Positions 18,617 through 29,400 of a stretch of DNA of 64,000 nucleotides are shown here, piece after piece. The notes under the pieces are model-generated. The model had not been told where the DNA came from, did not search any database, and saw only the letters and a list, made by a program, of their open reading frames with translations. Origin of the DNA: JAVBLP01 sp052034625 (GTDB lineage Bacteria; Elusimicrobiota; Endomicrobiia; Endomicrobiales; Endomicrobiaceae); assembly GCA_052034625.1 (NCBI GenBank), contig JBPOII010000009.1:53173-117172 (forward strand), in the 5' to 3' direction. The translations under genes were made by a program, and so were the position numbers. The first letter of the stretch is position 1; every line of letters begins with the position of its first letter.

Positions 18617-18700
18617 GTTACCGTTCTCAGCATCAGCATTAGTGTAACATTTTTAAAGTTTGAGCAATCTTAATATTAATGGTGCCGGCAAACCGGTAAC
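18617..18700 (+). promoter_or_regulatory. Leader with competing hairpins before the jelly-roll gene
   Basis: GTTACC at 18617-18622 can pair either with GTAAC at 18644-18648 or with GGTAAC at 18695-18700. The second partner overlaps a compact CCGG-CAAA-CCGG hairpin at 18685-18696, just before the ribosome binding site. Mutually exclusive pairing like this could regulate translation, but no known riboswitch class is recognised. Confidence 0.3.
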
Positions 18701-18723
18701 TAAAAAAAGAAAAGGAGATGGAA

Positions 18724-19341
18724 ATGAAAAAAGTGTTATCATTGGCTTTAGCAGCAGTTTTTATGGCCACAGCAACAACTTTTGTTTTCGCACAGAGAAC
18801 GAAAGCAGCAGCACCTGCGACATCTTTTAAACCTTTCGCGGTTTATGTCGAAAATGCATCAAAGGAAAACCATTATGCCCCTTCAGGATGGATGGGAGAC
18901 TATGGTGACCTCAAGATCAATCAGGCAAGCACTGAAAAACCAAGAAGCGGCAACTATTGCTTAAAAATCACTTACAGCGCAAAAATGACACAGGGTGCAG
19001 GCTGGGCAGGCATTTACTGGCAGCAGCCGGCAAATAACTGGGGAGAAAGAAAAGGCGGCTATGATTTAACCGGCGCCACAAAACTTACTTTCTGGGCACG
19101 CGGAGCAAATGGCGGAGAAAAAATTGCAGAATTTAAAGTAGGCGGTATCACAGGAGAATTCCCTGATACAGATTCTATGTCAATCGGACCCGTCGAACTT
19201 TCAAAAGAATGGCAGAAATACACAATCGACTTGAAAGATAAAGATCTTTCACACATAATCGGCGGATTCTGCTGGGCAGCATCAAAAGACGACAATCCTA
19301 ATGGATTTGTTTTCTATCTCGACGACATAATTTACGAATAA
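18724..19341 (+). CDS. Secreted jelly-roll (carbohydrate-binding-like) protein
   Basis: 205 residues from the ATG at 18724, which has AAGGAG 6 nt upstream; an ATG at 18718 touches the ribosome site and is unlikely. Residues 1-23 are a signal peptide. The mature part is one beta-sandwich domain rich in Trp, Gly and Asn (SGWMGDYGD, AGIYWQQPANNWGE, LTFWARG) ending in GFVFYLDDIIYE. That closing 'FYLDDI' strand is typical of CBM-like domains and recurs in the GH81 protein here (VEVFLDSILW). Binding of a polysaccharide outside the cytoplasm is likely; no catalytic residues are seen. Its codon use is richer in G+C than its neighbours, as for a highly expressed gene. Confidence 0.65.
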   Translation: MKKVLSLALAAVFMATATTFVFAQRTKAAAPATSFKPFAVYVENASKENHYAPSGWMGDYGDLKINQASTEKPRSGNYCLKITYSAKMTQGAGWAGIYWQQPANNWGERKGGYDLTGATKLTFWARGANGGEKIAEFKVGGITGEFPDTDSMSIGPVELSKEWQKYTIDLKDKDLSHIIGGFCWAASKDDNPNGFVFYLDDIIYE

Positions 19342-19356
19342 TTTTTATTATTTATC

Positions 19357-19393
19357 AAAAAGGGCAGGGCCTTTTGGCTCTGCCCTTTTTTTA
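19357..19393 (+). terminator. Intrinsic terminator after the jelly-roll gene
   Basis: Stem 19357-19367 with 19380-19390 (core GGGCAG/CTGCCC), followed by a T run on the plus strand; 15 bp past the stop. Confidence 0.92.
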
Positions 19394-19459
19394 TTGGCAT
19401 TTTAGATAAATATTGTGTAATATTGTAAATAAGAACTTACAGTATTACAGGAGAATAAA

Positions 19460-20227
19460 ATGAAGAAAGTCTTTTTACTGTTTTTTGCCTTGTTTATGAT
19501 AAATTCTATTGCATTAGCGACTGATGAGACACCCGCATCGCTACATACGAAAATACTCGAACAAAGCTTTGTAAACAAATTCAACTCTCTTATTATAGAC
19601 AAAGAGATCTTTTCCACTCAAATGCCTAAGGGAATGACGCTAAAAAGCAAAACTTTTCTTTCCGGAGACAAATTCCGCGAAGAATCAATAACAAAAGATC
19701 CAGAAGGAAATATATCAAATATTACAATGATTTTTACTAAGGATGATACTTATTTAAGCTATAATACAGGAGAAGTTTTTTATGCTTTAGGAACTTCTTT
19801 TATGGATAAGATATCTTCAACTTTAAAAAACATTGAACCTTTTAGCGATAGTGCCAAACTTCTTGAAAAAACAGAAAAAATCAATGGAAGAAAATGTTAC
19901 GTTGTTGAAGACATTATTGAAGGAGTTAAGACAGTTTTTTATATAGATAAAGAAAATTTTCTACTTTTAAAAAGTATTGCTTCAAGTGCAGGGATGATAA
20001 TAGATACTGAACTTTCAGATTATAAAAAAGTTGATAAGTTTATGACGCCGTATACTACAAAGGTTTCAGTAAAACAAAACGGAAGAGAAATGATTTCAAA
20101 AATAAAAATAACTTCTATTGAGTTTAACCCCAAGATCAGTGAAGATCTTTTTGTACCTAAGAATGTAATGAGTTTTCCAAAAATCCCGGGATTTGATATA
20201 AAAAGTTTGGTAGAATCTCTATTTTAA
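19460..20227 (+). CDS. LolA-like / outer-membrane lipoprotein-sorting-type periplasmic protein
   Basis: 255 residues. Residues 1-20 are a signal peptide (MKKVFLLFFALFMINSIALA). The mature part reads as a half-open beta-barrel of the LolA/LolB type: KSKTFLSGDKFREES, MIFTKDDTYLSYN, YFIDKE-type strand (TVFYIDKENFLLLKS), then IEFNPKISEDLFVPK, the usual closing motif of the family. Such proteins carry lipoproteins or other lipids across the periplasm. It could equally be a DUF4412-type relative. Single gene between terminators. Confidence 0.7.
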   Translation: MKKVFLLFFALFMINSIALATDETPASLHTKILEQSFVNKFNSLIIDKEIFSTQMPKGMTLKSKTFLSGDKFREESITKDPEGNISNITMIFTKDDTYLSYNTGEVFYALGTSFMDKISSTLKNIEPFSDSAKLLEKTEKINGRKCYVVEDIIEGVKTVFYIDKENFLLLKSIASSAGMIIDTELSDYKKVDKFMTPYTTKVSVKQNGREMISKIKITSIEFNPKISEDLFVPKNVMSFPKIPGFDIKSLVESLF

Positions 20228-20243
20228 ATAATAAACAGTTCAT

Positions 20244-20278
20244 AAAAAAAGCTCCGCACCAGATGCGGAGCTTTTTTT
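20244..20278. terminator. Bidirectional intrinsic terminator
   Basis: GCTCCGCA (20251-20258) pairs with TGCGGAGC (20264-20271), flanked by A and T runs on both sides. It separates the convergent LolA-like (+) and TerC (-) genes. Confidence 0.92.
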
Positions 20279-20287
20279 ATTTTTATT

Positions 20288-21202
20288 TTAATTTTTTTGT
20301 TTTTTCTCATAAAGCACAGAAATTATTATTGAGATGCCAAGAATAAAAATAATAGTTCCAAGAGAAGCAAGAGTAGGTATATGTACATAATGAGAAATCG
20401 TCATTTTTACTCCCACAAAAATCAATATAACCGCTACGCCTGTCTTAAGAAATTTAAATTTTGATGCCAAGTTTGAAAGAAGAAAATATAAAGACCTTAA
20501 ACCTACTATCGCAAAAATATTTGAAGCATATACTATAAAAGTGTCTCTTGTAATGGAAAGTACGGCAGGAATTGAGTCTATTGCGAAAATTATATCACTC
20601 ATTTCTACAACACAAACAGCCGCTAACATAGGAGTTGCATATAGAACACCGTTCTCTTTTATAAAAAACTTGCTTGTATTAGTATCGGCCTTAAACGGAA
20701 AAATTTTCTTCAATATTCTATAGGCAATATTGTTTTCAGGATGCACTTCTTCATCTTTTAGAACAAGCATTTTTATAGCAGTAAAAATAAGAAGAGCTCC
20801 AAAAACATAAATTATCCAGCTGAAAGTATTTATAAGTTTTACGCCTACAAAAACAAATATAAATCTTAGGACAACAGCCCCGACTATACCGTATATAAGG
20901 ACTTTCGGCTGATGCTCTTTAGGTATTGCAAAATATGTAAATATCATCAAAAATACGAACATATTATCTATAGAAAGCGAATACTCGACTACATAACCTG
21001 TTATGTATTCAATAGCTTTTTGGCTGCCCAGAGTAAAATAGATAGCTACACCGAAAGACAATGCCAAACCTATCCACAAACAAACCATTATAACAGCATC
21101 TTTAAAATCAACATTACCGTGATGTTTGTGTAAGATAACCAAGTCTACAAACAAAGCAATTATTACAACAACCCAAAAAACCACCCACATAATCATTTCC
21201 AT
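20288..21202 (-). CDS. TerC-family integral membrane protein
   Basis: 304 residues with about eight to nine membrane helices. Family motifs are present: VDLVILHKHHG near the N-terminus, EYSLSIDNMFVF at about residues 77-88, and EMSDIIFAIDSIPAVL plus NIFAIVGLRSLYFLL in the second half, with the acidic residues within helices that mark TerC/Alx. These proteins are linked to metal (manganese) export and tellurite resistance. Its ATG overlaps the GNAT stop by one base. Confidence 0.93.
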   Translation of the reverse strand: MEMIMWVVFWVVVIIALFVDLVILHKHHGNVDFKDAVIMVCLWIGLALSFGVAIYFTLGSQKAIEYITGYVVEYSLSIDNMFVFLMIFTYFAIPKEHQPKVLIYGIVGAVVLRFIFVFVGVKLINTFSWIIYVFGALLIFTAIKMLVLKDEEVHPENNIAYRILKKIFPFKADTNTSKFFIKENGVLYATPMLAAVCVVEMSDIIFAIDSIPAVLSITRDTFIVYASNIFAIVGLRSLYFLLSNLASKFKFLKTGVAVILIFVGVKMTISHYVHIPTLASLGTIIFILGISIIISVLYEKKQKN

Positions 21203-21696
21203 TATATCTCCAATTTCATTATATAGTCATTCATAAAAAAACCGTTGCCGATATCGGCATTCACTTCTTTTATAATTTTAAAATCCATTTTTTTATATGC
21301 ATTTATTGTATCCGTATTATGTCTGTTCACAGTAAGAAAAATCCCCTTTAAAGAATTAGCCTTTGCAATCTCTTTCATAAACTCTATCGCTTTTCTTGCA
21401 TAGCCTCTGCCTCTAGAAAACTTTCTTATATATATTTTACTTAAAAAAAGATGTCCGTCTTTAGGGGCTATTGCAAAATAACCCTGGAAGTTTTCTTCGG
21501 CATCTTTAATAAGATAATAACTGTATTTTTCATTTTCTATCTGAGTTTTCATCGCAGAATATGACTGGTATTTTGCCAGCATATAATCTATTTGCTCTTG
21601 TGTGATTATGCTTATAAAATGCTGATTCCATATTTCTTCGGCAAGCTTTGAGGTCAACAGCAGTTGTTCATCGCTTGACACTTTCACTATTTCCAT
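21202..21696 (-). CDS. GNAT-family N-acetyltransferase
   Basis: 164 residues. The acetyl-CoA binding motif A is SRGRGYARKAIEFM at about residues 94-107, followed by the motif B region VNRHNTDTINAYKKMDFKI. The substrate is not deducible. It lies between the nitroreductase and TerC genes with 9 bp and overlapping spacing, so it is part of a ychF-nitroreductase-GNAT-terC run. Confidence 0.85.
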   Translation of the reverse strand: MEIVKVSSDEQLLLTSKLAEEIWNQHFISIITQEQIDYMLAKYQSYSAMKTQIENEKYSYYLIKDAEENFQGYFAIAPKDGHLFLSKIYIRKFSRGRGYARKAIEFMKEIAKANSLKGIFLTVNRHNTDTINAYKKMDFKIIKEVNADIGNGFFMNDYIMKLEI

Positions 21697-21705
21697 CTTA
21701 ATATC

Positions 21706-22251
21706 CTATTTGAACTCAACTATATCTTCTATTTTTTTTCTGGGAGCAGGCTTATGTTCTTTTTCTGTATCTTTCGGATAACCTAAAGTTATAAGACACT
21801 CCACCTTATAACTTCCAGGAAGATCCAATATCTTTTTTATCTCTTTACCTTTGAACCAGCCGATATAGCATGTACCAAGACCAAGTTCTTCCGCTTTCAG
21901 CACAAGATTTTGGCAGGCGATACCTATATCTATAAGATGATAATCAACATCCTGAATCTTTTCGGCAATACCATGTATAAAAAAGTTAGTTTTGCTGCAC
22001 ACAACTATCACTACCGGAGCTTCAGCAGCCCACTTATTCGGTACTGCTAGACCATTAAGTCCTTTTTTTATTAATTCTGATTTAAGATCCTGAGTTTCAA
22101 CAACAATAAATTTCCAGGGCTGTGCATTGCAAGCCGAAGGTGCAAGCCTTGCCGCTTCAAAGATCTGCATAATCTTTTCTCTTTCTACAGGGCCGCTTTT
22201 GTAGCTTCTTGTACTTCTTCTTTTTGAAATAATATCATCAAGATTTCTCAT
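21706..22251 (-). CDS. Nitroreductase-family FMN oxidoreductase
   Basis: 181 residues from the ATG at 22249-22251 (AAGGA upstream). A longer frame would overlap ychF by 32 bp and is rejected. RRSTRSYK near the N-terminus binds FMN phosphate; APSACNAQPWKFIVV and GLGTCYIGWF are the other family blocks. It should use NAD(P)H and FMN to reduce nitro or quinone-like compounds. Physiological substrate unknown. Confidence 0.88.
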   Translation of the reverse strand: MRNLDDIISKRRSTRSYKSGPVEREKIMQIFEAARLAPSACNAQPWKFIVVETQDLKSELIKKGLNGLAVPNKWAAEAPVVIVVCSKTNFFIHGIAEKIQDVDYHLIDIGIACQNLVLKAEELGLGTCYIGWFKGKEIKKILDLPGSYKVECLITLGYPKDTEKEHKPAPRKKIEDIVEFK

Positions 22252-22261
22252 TTTAAAATCC

Positions 22262-23353
22262 TTATACATTAAACCTGAATTCAATAACATCACCGTCTTT
22301 TACAATATAATCCTTTCCTTCACTTCTTAGAAGTCCGGCATCTCTTACAGCTTTCTCACTGCCAAGTCTTTGCAGATCGTCAAATTTCATAACTTCTGCC
22401 CTAATAAAGCCCCTTTCAAAATCAGAATGGATAACCCCGGCCGCCTGAGGAGCAGAAAAACCTTTCTTTATAGTCCAAGCACGCACTTCTATCTCACCGG
22501 CAGTAAGAAATGTTGCAAGTCCAAGCAATTCATATCCGGCACGAATAAGTCTGTTAAGCCCCGGCTCTTCAAGTCCAAGATCTTTAAGAAATGTTTCCTG
22601 ATCGTTTTCTGAAAGTTCAGACAGTTCCGCTTCAATTTTTGCACATATAGGTATAGCCTGCGCTCCTTCATGTTTAGCTTTGTTTTTAACTATTTCGGTA
22701 TATTTATTTTCCATTGAAGGCAGATCATCTTCGGATACATTGCAGGCATACAATACCGGTTTTGCCGTTATCAGAAACAAACCGTTAATCATAACTTTTT
22801 CATCTTCAGTAAGTTCAAGAGTTCTCGCGGGATTTCCGGCTTCAAGATGAGTTTTTACCTTGATCACAAGCTCTCTTTCGGCAAGAATTTTTTTATCATT
22901 TAGTCTGACGCCTTTTTCAAGCCTTTCAAGTTTTTTTGTCATTGATTCCATATCGGCAAGAATAAGCTCAGTATCTATGATCTCAATATCCCTTAGAGGA
23001 TCTACTTCGCCCATTACATGAGTTATATCTTTACTTTCAAAACATCTTACAACATGCACTATAGCAGATGTCTCTCTTATATGCGCAAGAAATTGGTTTC
23101 CAAGTCCTTCTCCTTGCGATGCTCCTTTAACAAGTCCTGCAATATCTACAAATTCTACTGCAGCAGGCACTTTTTTCTTTGTATTGTACATTTTCTCTAA
23201 GACATCAAGCCTTTTATCCGGAACTGAAACCACACCGACATTTGGATCTATAGTGCAAAAAGGATAATTTGCAACTTCCGCACCTGCTTTTGTTATTGCA
23301 TTAAATAATGTAGATTTTCCTACATTTGGGAGTCCTACAATACCAAGTTTCAT
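22262..23353 (-). CDS. ychF: Obg-like ATPase YchF
   Basis: 363 residues, the normal length. P-loop GLPNVGKST at residues 6-14, switch II DIAGLVKGAS at about 69-78, the altered NxxD/E-type motif NVSEDD at about 200 (ATP preference in this family), a coiled-coil region at about 130-180 and a C-terminal TGS domain (ALLTAG-like block, AAGVIHSDFERGFIRAEV). It binds ribosomes and is linked to translation and oxidative-stress responses. The start ATG is at 23351-23353. Confidence 0.97.
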   Translation of the reverse strand: MKLGIVGLPNVGKSTLFNAITKAGAEVANYPFCTIDPNVGVVSVPDKRLDVLEKMYNTKKKVPAAVEFVDIAGLVKGASQGEGLGNQFLAHIRETSAIVHVVRCFESKDITHVMGEVDPLRDIEIIDTELILADMESMTKKLERLEKGVRLNDKKILAERELVIKVKTHLEAGNPARTLELTEDEKVMINGLFLITAKPVLYACNVSEDDLPSMENKYTEIVKNKAKHEGAQAIPICAKIEAELSELSENDQETFLKDLGLEEPGLNRLIRAGYELLGLATFLTAGEIEVRAWTIKKGFSAPQAAGVIHSDFERGFIRAEVMKFDDLQRLGSEKAVRDAGLLRSEGKDYIVKDGDVIEFRFNV

Positions 23354-23402
23354 ATTGCCTCTTCATTCTTTATATTTATATTAATGCGTATAGTATACAA
23401 CT

Positions 23403-23437
23403 TCCGCGCAGGAAAATAAAATATTTTTCCGCGCGGA
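23403..23437 (-). terminator. Long 3' hairpin after the dikinase-bearing giant gene
   Basis: TCCGCGC-A-GGAAAA (23403-23416) pairs with TTTTCC-GCGCGGA (23425-23437), a 13-bp stem with one bulged A. It lies 22 bp past the stop of the 23459-32008 gene. No T run follows on the minus strand, so it is either a weak terminator or an mRNA 3'-end stabiliser. Confidence 0.6.
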
Positions 23438-23458
23438 TAATATTCTTTACAATTTAAA

Positions 23459-26400
23459 TTATGCCGCAGAAAGTATTTCCTTTATCTGCGGAGTAGAGTA
23501 AGAATTATTGTTTACAGCATCTTCCATGTACAGAGTACCGTCATAGTAGAATGGTATTAATCCGATATTTCCTGAGTTAACTCGTGAAAATACAGATAGT
23601 TTGGTATTTAATTCGTTTATTACTACTTGATCTTCGTTTATCCTTTTTAATAACTCCCTTAAGAAATCTTCCCTGTTTATCAATGATGCATACTCAGGAG
23701 AAATTGACAATACTATTACATTATCTTTATTCTTTTTGTAGTACACATTGACCGGCTCTTTTATGTCAGGATGTGCGATATTAACAACTGGCTTACCTTT
23801 ATCAGCATTATCTTCTGCAACTAAAAATATATTATTTTCCCTCTCTACATAAACTGACTGAACAGTTTCACTTTCTGATGCTTCTGTATTCTCTAAAGTA
23901 GTGATCGCTCTTCTCTGCAATATCCACAATTTGCCTTTGGCATCAATAGCAAACTCAACATCTATAGGATATCCGGAATCCGCTTCCAGAATGTTTATTA
24001 TATTTGAAATATAATGAACATTTGCATCACTTAAAAGTCTACTGTTTATCCCCTTATTGACCGGCTGTATCTCAGTGCCGCTTTCCGTCGGTACTATTTT
24101 TGATATTTTTTCGGCAACTGAATACTCTATTATTTCTCCGGTAGTCGGATCTACTACAATTGAATCCGGAGTCAATATATTTGATACAAGTCCTTCTCCC
24201 AGTCCATATACTGCTCCTATTAGAGTGTTTCCATATTTATTGCGGCTGAATACTACACCTGATTTCTCAGAATTTATCATTTCCTGTATCAATACCGCAG
24301 GTTTTACCACCTTGCCGCTCTTTATCATATAATCTATGCTTCTGTCTGCATAAAAAGATTTCCAACATTCTTCAATATTTGCAAATATATCATCATATTT
24401 AACATTTAACTTGGTTTCTCCCATACCGGCAAATGCCCTGTTATCTCCGTCTTCTCCTACTCCGGAAGACCTTACCGAATATTTAATACCTTTAGCTAGA
24501 TATTTCAGGATTTTTTTAACTATCTTATTTTTTGCAGCTGCCGCCTCCCCTTTAACTTCTCTGCTTTCATCTATTAAATCTCGTATTTGTTTTGCAACTT
24601 CTTTTGCCGCTGCGGCATCTTTATTTTTTATGGCTTCTTCAAATTTTTCTGAAAGTTGATTATACTCTATTCCCTTTCCTATATCGTTAAAATAAATACC
24701 CAAAACATTCGTACTTATTCCTAACCCCATTGGAACTGCCACATTAACTCTTCCTTTTAACCGTCTGTACATTGTCGCAAGTTCTGTTGCTTTTGAACCG
24801 AATCTGTTAATATCTTCATAAAATATTCCGTCAAACGAAAATATTTCTCTATCAATCCCCTTAACTTCATAATTTTTTTGGTATTCACGCAAGATCTTAT
24901 CTACTTCAAAAATCACACTCATCAACTCTAATCTCATGTCAACAAGTTCCTGCATACTTTCATTTTCAGACACAAAATAATTATAAACTGCTGTTTGTTG
25001 CTGTATCTTAAACATTTTTCTTATATCAATTTCTGTGTGATGATTTTTATTTATATATTCTCTGGCGGTTGTTATTATTTCTCTCACATAATCTTTCATA
25101 TTGGTTTTGATTACATCTTGCTTTTCTCTGACTCTTCGTTTGAGTTCTTCAAGATCCTCTCTGCTTTCAGTAGTTTTTATAAACTCCAGTTTGTTTGATA
25201 ATTTTTCCAATATACCATAAGCTACATTTACATTATCAACTGACTCAAGTATATTTAGAGCTTCTTCCATCTCTTGAACTTTCTCTTTAACATATCCTTC
25301 ATTAAGTTCTTTCAATTTACTTTTGACATTTTCAGGCATACTGTTGTCAAAAAGGGCAAAGATTAATTCATTATGATCTTTTTCACCAATCGCTTGAAAA
25401 TATACATATTCAATAAACTTCCCTATTTCACTATCTTTGTGATTATCAGCAATAAAACTTTTTAAACCTTCTACATCGTTTATATCTATTATTTCCTGTA
25501 ACTTATCCAGCTTTCTTTCATCCAAACCATTAAATAATAAAACACTTCCGTTCTCTCCGTTTAATAGAACTCTGTCACCTGCTTTCAGCGCGTGTCTCTT
25601 TTCAACAACTTTTTTTACACTTGCACCATTAACCTCTTCTATATCTCCAGATTGTATATAATATCCCGTTTCTAATGCATTTTCCGAAAGAATAGAATTG
25701 GGAATTATAACTGCAGGTTTACCAAACTCTCTTGTTGTGATGGCGGCATGACTTAAAATCCCACCGCCGGTTGTTATGATCGCTTTTGCATTTTCAATCG
25801 CTTTTACATCATCAGGCGTTGTATAAGGAACTACTAAAATATCTCCTTCTCCTACATTTTTCCTGTCAAAAGTAATTTTCCCTACTACATAAGTTCCTTT
25901 GCCGTCTGACATTGATGTCGCTATTATTTCAGGGTTTTCTATGATTTGCAAACCGGACATCATCGACTTATACATATGCTCTTTTTCCCTCTCACCTACA
26001 AGATCATGATTATAAGGCAGATTAAATCCATCCTCATTCAAAATATCAAGCAGCTTTTTACAATTAAGTTCACGTCTTTCTTCTTTATTAACATATTCTG
26101 TAACGGCATACTTCATTCGTCCTGTTGAAGGATCCATCAAACCTTTAACGAATATATTGCCTGTGGGCATTTTATAAACACCGCTGACAAACATATAGTT
26201 CCCGACAAAACCAAGAGTTCTATAATTAAACCTGCGCTTTCCAACAAGGTTCAATATCCTGCTTTGCAGCAGAAGTTCATCATTGTCAATTTCTATTGTA
26301 GATACAAAATTATTAATAATTCCTTCATCACTTTTTGGAACAAGTACACCTTCTTCATTAAAAACTATTCTCCCTTCAATGAAAGCTCTTTCCATTTCAG

Positions 26401-29400
26401 TATTTAAATATTTATCTATGATCCACTGTTCAAGATTCCCGTTATGTTTAATATCTATTAAAGGGAGTTGCAAATGAGTAAGAATATTTTTATAAATGTC
26501 TTTTATATCCCAATATTTTATTGTAGAAGGTCTGTCTGTCATCTTGCCATCGGAAAATGCCGTTAGTCCGTTTGGATAATAAGCATAACCGTACCAGATT
26601 TCTCCGGCAAGGAATTTTTCAATAAGGCTGTTAACAACTTCAATATATGAAGTTTCTGAATAGCGATCATAATATTTTTCCAATTCAAGATCAAGATTTG
26701 TTGAATGTTTATAAAGCATTATGGCTTTGTAGGCAACTTCAATTAAATCTGTAGAATCATTAAGCCCGGTATCTTTATTCAATACGGCTCTCAGTCCGCA
26801 AGTCCCTGGTATATCACTGCCTAGTTCAATATCCTCATCCACTTTAAAACCAAGTCTTCTCAAAACTTCTGAAAAGTACTTAACTCTTTCTGCATTTCTC
26901 CGGGCTCTGCTTCCTTCGTGATAATATATTGTCATCCCCCTGTCACTCTCACCAAAATTAAAAAACATATCCACGCTGTGTGCAAAAAGACGCGTAGTCC
27001 AAACAAGGAGATCATCTCTAAAAATAAAATCATCTATTGAAACATGTCCTTCGGCAAGTTTTATTAAAAAATCTTTTATATCTCTGTTTATTTCCTTTCT
27101 GTCAGATAGATCATAACCGATGATTTCAACCTCTTCACTGCCATTGCTTCTCGTAGCCTTTACAGTTCTGACATCATCCGTGCTCATTTGCTGAACATCT
27201 TTTATTTTCATTTTAAAATCATTTATACTCGTTTGATGTATAGCATTGATCAAAGTATTTATACCTTCAATCTTTTCTATTTCTTCTTCTGTCCACTTGT
27301 CTAAAACACTCTGGTCTAATACAAATTTAGGCGTAATTCCATCTCTTTTTGCTTTTGAAAGAATTTCCTCAGCTGCCACCTTGGCACGCCTTCCATGTTC
27401 TTCATCAATCTTGCCAAGCGCATCAGCCATCTTCATAACATACGTCATAATATTATCAAGATCTTTTAAAGACGAATCTTTGGTTAATGCTTTTGATGCT
27501 GTCAAAGCTAAAACATTGTATTTTAAAACTTCCTGGAATTTTTCAAATTCAGCTATAGTTTCCCCAACTTCAGAATTATCTCTATTTGTAACACCTCTAA
27601 CATCAAGAAATATAGGGTTTTTTAATGCAATGTATTTGTTCGGCAAAATATTTTCAGGCAGATAACGTATTAATTCCGTATAATTGAAAAGGTTTGAATA
27701 TTCATTAGTTGCGTTAAGATAAGAATATGGGCTTGAAATTTCTGAAGACATTCCAAGCGAGCGGAACAATTCGTTTATCTTGGTAATGTTAAGTTTTTCT
27801 TCTCTTTCTGGATACATAAGTCCTGCGATACGTCCTATTAGAACAGCTGCTCTCTTACGCATATCAATATTGACTGAAGAATCTTCAGCAAGCAAGAACA
27901 GTCTGTCAATAAGTTCATTTGCTGTTTTTTGGCCATTTTCCGTTTCACTATCATAGGCACTTTTTATTGTCTCGGAGAGATCCATAATATCGGCAGCTTG
28001 TATAAGCATATCAATTGTATCCGCAGAATATTCGATCAAGGCACTTTTCTCAGGAAATGCAAACCTAGCCCCTATTATTTTTGATTTACGTAATGAACTT
28101 GTATACAATTCAACGGTTTCAGTATTTACGCCCATATCAGCAAACATCTTCACACTTATCTCTCCACTGTGTGGGACAACTTCTGAAATATATCGCAAAG
28201 TATGAAAAGCTTTTTCTTTTAATTCCTGAGAATTTTCTTTTACGGATTTGAGATAAACTTTTTTAGCCACATCATACAAAGAACTTCTGCTTTTTTTATT
28301 TGTATCGATAGCAGCCGGGGAGTGTGCAATAATATATCCCAAAAAAGACACGAAAGTATCAAATTCCGGACTCTCAATATTAATTTGTTTTGAAGTTTGC
28401 TCAAGTATTTTCAAAGTAGCATCTTCAAACTTTCCTTTTTCGGCAATAATACTTTCTGCCACAGGTCTTAAGGCATCAAACAGAAGTAAAGCTTCCTCAC
28501 CACTACCGGAGTTAAGGCTCATTTCCAGCAATAGACGAAACTGAAATTCTACCAGCGGCATTGTAGTTACATTTATCTTATCCGTCAGATATTCTAATTC
28601 ATTAATAGATTCATTTTTTAATTTTTCGGCTTCATTGTCGGAAATCTTTATTTCTTTTAAAAGGCTTATTGTCTTCTGAAGACTTTCAAGTGCTTTTTCA
28701 TCAATTCCTTCTTCGGCAATAGATAAGTAATAGTCCTTTGCTCCACTGTATTGTTTAGTGATTTTTCTTGCTGTCCACGGTACTTCGTCATTGTCAATAT
28801 ATCCGTATTTATACAAACGTTTTACAAACTCGAGGGAATGTTTAACACTGAAAGGATATAATAAAACAAAACTATCGATCATTGCTGACTTTAAACTGGT
28901 TTGCTTGCCTTGATTATAATATGATCTATCTTCTTTTAAACGCCTTTCAACATCTTCCATTTCAGCGTCAAATACTTTTAAATAATTAAAAAATAACGGA
29001 GTGTTTTTCTTATTATCAATATATATTGAAAGAGGAAGTAGTATTTTATGTATATCTTCTTTAAAATCCGGATTATCAATTGCAATAGCAAAAGTATTTT
29101 CAAATATTCCAAGAACTTTAGACGCCTTTTCTACAGACGGCATATCTTTGGGAATATCGGACAATTCTTTTATAGCATTTTTTAAAATATTGTTTTTTTC
29201 TTCATCACGAGGGTATTTAATCTTTCCAAGATAGACTATCAGTTCTTCTATAAGTGCATCATTCATTAAAACAGAAAGTTTTTCTGATACAGACTCTCCG
29301 CTTTCTGAATGCTTCACATTTTCTCCTACTTTTCCAAGCGCATGATTGATATCCGCAAGAAAATTGCTGTATACGGGATTATCCCTTTTTATTTCATCTT

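Noticed and set aside
23459..25900. Calling the dikinase giant a PEP synthase
   Set aside because: The PEP/pyruvate-binding barrel is absent and the domain order is reversed relative to PEP synthase.
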